Shown here: positions 60,547 to 64,000 of the stretch, one piece after another
Layout: each line of letters opens with the position of its first letter
Position numbering within the stretch: position 1 is the stretch's first letter
Assembly: GCA_023393165.1 (NCBI GenBank)
Contig: JAEWMJ010000051.1
Location: 32,273 to 96,272, forward strand
Reading direction: 5' to 3'
DNA length: 64,000 bases
Origin: Bacillota bacterium
GTDB lineage: Bacteria > Bacillota > Clostridia > Christensenellales > Christensenellaceae
Notes under the pieces: generated by a model
What the model was told of the DNA's origin: nothing
What the model saw: only the letters and a program-made list of their open reading frames with translations
The model's database searches: none
Position numbers and translations under genes: made by a program

Positions 60547-61599
60547 TTATAAATTGGAATTGTAATAGTCGCCCCTGCGGTAGTCGTATACGGCGCGTTC
60601 GCTGTATGCGTCTATGCTTTCAAGAGCCTTGCCGGTGCCGATGGCAACGCAGGAGATTGCGTCTTCAGCAACGTAGCAAGGAATCTTTGTCCGCTCTGTC
60701 AATAGTCTGTCCAAACCGTACAAAAGTGATCCTCCGCCCGTCATGCAAATTCCGTTTTCCGCAATATCCGCGGTCAGTTCCGGCGGTGTGCGTTCGAGAA
60801 CGCCGTGTATGGTTTCCATGATCCTGTTTAAAGGTTCCTGCATGGCTTCAATTGTTTCATTGGAACTGATTGTGATTGTTTTGGGCAGGCCCGAAATCAG
60901 GTTGCGGCCCGTAACTTCCATATAGGCTTCTTCTTTTCTGGGAAACGCCGAACCGATGTTGATCTTGATTTCTTCCGCCGTTCTCTCACCGATCAGCATA
61001 TTGTATTTTTTCTTAACATATCTTGCGATATATTCGTCAAACCTGTCGCCAGCCACTTTAATGGAATCGCTGATAACGGCCCCGCCAAGGGATATAACCG
61101 CAACGTCTGCCGTACCGCCGCCGATATCCAGCACCATATTGCCCTGTGGCACGCTGATATCGATTCCCGCGCCGATAGCCGCCGCTATGGGTTCTTCAAT
61201 CAGGCAGGTATGCCTTGCACCCGCTTCCTCAGTTGCCTCTATAACCGAGCGTTTTTCAACTTCCGTAACGCCGCTGGGGACGCATACCACTACGCGGGGT
61301 TTGAAAAACAGCCTTTTGCCGATTACCTTGTTTAAAAAATACCTGAGCATACGTTCCGTATCATGGAAATTGGATATTACGCCATCCCTCAAAGGCCGGA
61401 CAGCTACAATGTTTCCGGGCGTCCTTCCCAGCATGATCCGTGCATCCTCGCCCACAGCCAGCATTCTGCCCGTCAGCTTGTCCACCGCCACAACGGAAGG
61501 TTCCCGTAATACGATACCCTTCCCGCGGACGTATACCAGCACGCTTGCAGTACCAAGGTCTATGCCTATATCGTTAAAACTCATATTAAACCATGCCAT
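60547..61599 (-). CDS. mbl: Mbl/MreB-type cell-shape actin
   Basis: A 350-residue bacterial actin. FNDIGIDLGTASVLVYV is phosphate-1; LDIGGGTADVAVISLGG (about 158-174) is phosphate-2; GICMTGGGSLLYGLDRLL is the adenosine motif. It forms filaments under the membrane that guide wall synthesis. It follows spoIIID as in Bacillus subtilis, where the second gene is mbl. No GG-CC deviations in the nucleotide pocket. Confidence 0.92.
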   Translation of the reverse strand: MAWFNMSFNDIGIDLGTASVLVYVRGKGIVLREPSVVAVDKLTGRMLAVGEDARIMLGRTPGNIVAVRPLRDGVISNFHDTERMLRYFLNKVIGKRLFFKPRVVVCVPSGVTEVEKRSVIEATEEAGARHTCLIEEPIAAAIGAGIDISVPQGNMVLDIGGGTADVAVISLGGAVISDSIKVAGDRFDEYIARYVKKKYNMLIGERTAEEIKINIGSAFPRKEEAYMEVTGRNLISGLPKTITISSNETIEAMQEPLNRIMETIHGVLERTPPELTADIAENGICMTGGGSLLYGLDRLLTERTKIPCYVAEDAISCVAIGTGKALESIDAYSERAVYDYRRGDYYNSNL

Positions 61600-61765
61600 T
61601 TATCCTATCTCCTACATACAACAATTTAATTTGGTCTTGCTATATTTAATCAATCTATATACTACTACACATTCCACTATATTTCAACTCATATTTTGCA
61701 GGGCCAAAGCAAACTGAGAAGGTCAGAGAAAGCGTATTAAGGCTTATGGTACACTGTTTTTCATA

Positions 61766-62023
61766 CTAGATTTTTCGTTTTTTCAGGTATTTGATTTGCG
61801 TTGCTTTTCCACCGCGCAGATGCCTTTCCGCCTTGTTTTTCTGAAGCACCCGGCGGACTTCTTTTGCAAGCGTCGGGTTTATCTCAAAAAGTCTTTGGGA
61901 TACGTCCTTATGGATCGTGCTTTTGCTTACCCCAAATATCTTGGATGTCCCCCGCACGGTATCGCCTGTCTCAACAATGTATTCCGCAAGTCTTAGTACT
62001 CTGAGTTCGATATATTCCTTCAT
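61766..62023 (-). CDS. spoIIID: Sporulation regulator SpoIIID
   Basis: An 85-residue DNA-binding protein from ATG 62023 (GGAGGTGGTTGCAA site; longer frame rejected). The helix-turn-helix VRGTSKIFGVSKSTIHKDVS and basic C-terminus (KNKAERHLRGGKATQIKYLK) match SpoIIID, the mother-cell transcription factor that acts after sigma-E. This is the main evidence that the host forms spores. Confidence 0.95.
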   Translation of the reverse strand: MKEYIELRVLRLAEYIVETGDTVRGTSKIFGVSKSTIHKDVSQRLFEINPTLAKEVRRVLQKNKAERHLRGGKATQIKYLKKRKI

Positions 62024-62162
62024 TTGCAACCACCTCCATACATGATATGTATGTTTCATAGCCGCAATATTATGACTCAGAGCTGGATTTTTGTCCCTTT
62101 TCTTTTTCAAAAGATAAGGGACAAAAAATAAGGGTTTTGCTGCGGAAAAGACAACAGCCGCA

Positions 62163-63590
62163 CTAGGTTTTTAAAGCGGGTATCAGAATGCTGCTTGCAT
62201 CCGGTTCGCCATTCAGCATTCCGGTAAAAAGATATTCCGGCTGGTAATAACCTTTGCTGTCATACCTGTAAACTATCCGGCAATTGGTAATTACCAGATT
62301 ATCCCCTCTGTGAAAAGGGGTATAGCTGTCAAATTTACCCTGCCGGATTCGTTGAAAGGCTTCCTGGCGGGAAATCAGTTTTACCTGCCTGATATATTTG
62401 TTCTCGGTAAGATCGCAACTCAGGGATACGATCTTACCTTCGGGCAAACTTTGAGCCATGACAACGCCTGATAGGAAGTCCTCCTTTATTTCTATAGGAT
62501 TTTCTACATTTGCATCCCACCGCAGCATCCCGTTCCTGTCGGCGGTAAGCGAAGCATAATCCGGGAGAAAGCCGTTCTGTTTCAGTGTTTCTTCAATTTG
62601 GCTGGCAGCAACGCCGGCCTGCGCTTTGGGCTGGTTATAATCAAAGTTATTGTCAAAAAGGCTCCATGTCCCTTCTCTGTTGAAATAGGTCATGCAGTAC
62701 GCCGTCCCGTCTTCCTCCATAAAACGGTATTGCCTGTTATCTCCGTCCCTCGCATCCGAGCGGATATCGGGCAAGCCCAATTCCGTATGAAGAACATCCG
62801 CAATCTCGTCCCCCCTTTCAGGCATATTGGAACGGACGTTTAAGAAGACCGAAGCTTCTTTTTCTTCCGTACGGAGCGGTATTACCGAGGATATTGTTAC
62901 GCCCGTCAGATCCGTACCTCGGGAAGGGTATTCGCTCAGGTTGCCGAATTCCTGTATCCCGTAAAATATTTGCGCCCCTAAAAACAGAAACGTAAACGCC
63001 GCCGGAATCATGACCGCTTTCATTACGGTCTTAAATCGAACCCTTCTGTTTTGTATAAGTTCCTTGAACGCCCTGAACACAAGTAATCCCAAAACACCGC
63101 CTAAAGTGTTATGAAGAATGTCGTCCAGTTCAAAAATTCCGGTATGCGTCAGCAACTGAAAAAACTCAATAAACAGTGTGAAACCGAGCGCAATCAGGCA
63201 GACCGCTTTTAAGGAATCCAATTTCCGGCTGAGCAAAGGCAGCAGTATGCCAAGCGGAATAAAAAGGATCACATTAAATACGATTAACTGAAACGCCAGG
63301 AGCGACCAATCATTCCACGCGTCGATATATCCGCTTAATATATTCAGATTGATCCATCCGTCGTAATTTGCCCCCCTGCCGAGGTTGGTCAGGGCAAAAA
63401 CAAGAAACAGATAACCGATCAGCAAAACAAGCAATATAAATGTTTTTGCGGTAATTCTTTTTTCCCCGTTAAAAACCCTCCTGTAAATTACTATGTAAAC
63501 AAACAATACTACGCCCATCCCAGCGGCCATTGCCAGCAAGGCGGGAACGCTCCATTTGAGCAAGCTACCCATAACTTCCGCTATATCCAT
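62163..63590 (-). CDS. VanZ-like membrane protein with a large extracellular domain
   Basis: A 475-residue protein. Residues about 1-200 hold six or so helices and the VanZ signature (IPLGILLPLLSRKL, GFTLFIEFFQLLTHTGIFEL, DDILHNTLGG). Residues about 215-475 form an extracellular domain of two-lobed type (GDEIADVLHTELGLPDIRSD and so on) that is not typical of VanZ. VanZ itself gives modest teicoplanin resistance; function here is unknown. Immediately upstream of spoIIID on the same strand. Confidence 0.82.
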   Translation of the reverse strand: MDIAEVMGSLLKWSVPALLAMAAGMGVVLFVYIVIYRRVFNGEKRITAKTFILLVLLIGYLFLVFALTNLGRGANYDGWINLNILSGYIDAWNDWSLLAFQLIVFNVILFIPLGILLPLLSRKLDSLKAVCLIALGFTLFIEFFQLLTHTGIFELDDILHNTLGGVLGLLVFRAFKELIQNRRVRFKTVMKAVMIPAAFTFLFLGAQIFYGIQEFGNLSEYPSRGTDLTGVTISSVIPLRTEEKEASVFLNVRSNMPERGDEIADVLHTELGLPDIRSDARDGDNRQYRFMEEDGTAYCMTYFNREGTWSLFDNNFDYNQPKAQAGVAASQIEETLKQNGFLPDYASLTADRNGMLRWDANVENPIEIKEDFLSGVVMAQSLPEGKIVSLSCDLTENKYIRQVKLISRQEAFQRIRQGKFDSYTPFHRGDNLVITNCRIVYRYDSKGYYQPEYLFTGMLNGEPDASSILIPALKT

Positions 63591-63680
63591 TTCATGAACC
63601 TCTTCAAAAAAATATAAACGGATTATAGCAGAAGAATCCTTTCAACTTTATTAAAGGATTCTTAAGAATATATGAATATT

Positions 63681-63710
63681 AAAAAAAAGAGCGCTTTGAT
63701 AAACGCGCTC
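63681..63710 (-). terminator. Terminator of the URO-D-like gene
   Basis: GAGCGCG...CGCGCTC-type stem on the minus strand followed by eight T. It isolates the downstream vanZ-like gene. Confidence 0.75.
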
Positions 63711-63728
63711 ATAAACACAGCCTATCAA

Positions 63729-64000
63729 TTACCGTTTGCCGTACGTCAGTGTGGTTTCAAACATCGCTTCAATGTTTTCCACCTTGGCGTCGTCAATCAT
63801 GGTGCCGCTGTCCATAATAAACCCGCCGCCCGGCGCGCAGGTATCGATCAGCATCTTGCAGTAATCAACGACTTCCTGCTTTTCACCGTATGTCAGCATC
63901 ACTGCCGGTACGTCGCCCATAATGCAGGAATGCCCGCCCAGGGCCTTTTTGGCCTGCTGCATGTCCGTATATTCAAACGAGAAGATGCATTTTCCCGGCG
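63729..64000 (-). CDS. Uroporphyrinogen decarboxylase-family protein, C-terminal part
   Basis: The frame is open to the right edge, continuing upstream of the first ATG as GKCIFSFEYTDMQQAKKALG. It contains HSCIMGDVPAVMLTYGEKQE, the beta-strand/loop block of URO-D-family methyltransferases, and GGGFIMDSGTMIDDAKVENI near the end. In anaerobic Clostridia such proteins are usually corrinoid-dependent methyltransferases rather than haem enzymes. N-terminus lies outside. Confidence 0.8.
   Translation of the reverse strand, partial: PGKCIFSFEYTDMQQAKKALGGHSCIMGDVPAVMLTYGEKQEVVDYCKMLIDTCAPGGGFIMDSGTMIDDAKVENIEAMFETTLTYGKR

Overview
The window comes from a spore-forming Bacillota, most likely class Clostridia. 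Evidence: a spoIIID-mbl pair in the Bacillus/Clostridium order, AGGAGG-type ribosome binding sites throughout, YesN/YesM-type two-component genes, DUF2935 proteins and lipoproteins with Gram-positive lipoboxes. Species cannot be told from the sequence. Most of the window is accessory DNA.

Layout. (1) 1-11.7 kb: head and tail genes of a short-tailed (P22/T7-like) prophage on the minus strand, from small terminase at 11.15 kb to tail and ejection-type genes at the left edge. The early end is truncated into gene relics. (2) 11.7-14.5 kb: three paralogous DUF2935 genes. (3) 14.7-28.6 kb: a polyol/sugar locus with two FGGY kinases, two medium-chain dehydrogenases, a complete ribose-type ABC transporter, a lone degenerate sugar-ABC ATPase and a YesN/YesM two-component system. 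(4) 28.7-39.4 kb: unrelated chromosomal genes: an unknown coupled pair, a RelA/SpoT-TPR fusion, a membrane diguanylate cyclase, a LysM protein, two 2-hydroxyglutaryl-CoA-dehydratase-related proteins, a PQQ-type sugar dehydrogenase and a superoxide dismutase. (5) 39.4-47.6 kb: a scar region with tRNA 3'-end relics, dispersed repeats, an IS1182-type element, and a sensor kinase/lipoprotein/response-regulator group.

(6) 47,656-60,359: an integrated element of about 12.7 kb, the most interesting part. It lies between two identical 27-bp copies of a tRNA-Glu 3' end and carries a tyrosine integrase, paired arm-type repeats at both ends, an FtsK/TcpA-like ATPase, and a replication protein of the HUH type seen in CRESS-DNA viruses and related bacterial plasmids. 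Just upstream of that gene is a perfect 11-bp stem with the loop TTAGTATTAC, which contains the circovirus-type nonanucleotide nick site, followed by two heptamer repeats. The Rep helicase P-loop is degenerate and its only plausible start codon is AUU. Cargo includes a DarT-like (DUF4433) ADP-ribosyltransferase with no visible DarG antitoxin, two unknown genes beside the integrase, an orphan HicB, a BspA-type leucine-rich-repeat protein and a DUF3800 protein.

(7) 60.3-64 kb: tRNA-Glu(CTC), then core chromosome (mbl, spoIIID, a VanZ-like membrane protein and a truncated URO-D/methyltransferase-family gene).

How it fits together: the tRNA-Glu 3' end seems to have been an integration site more than once. 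Shortened copies of it, each next to a different hairpin terminator, lie at 39.47, 39.68 and 47.66 kb. This suggests successive elements each supplied a new tRNA 3' end and terminator and pushed the old ones inward.
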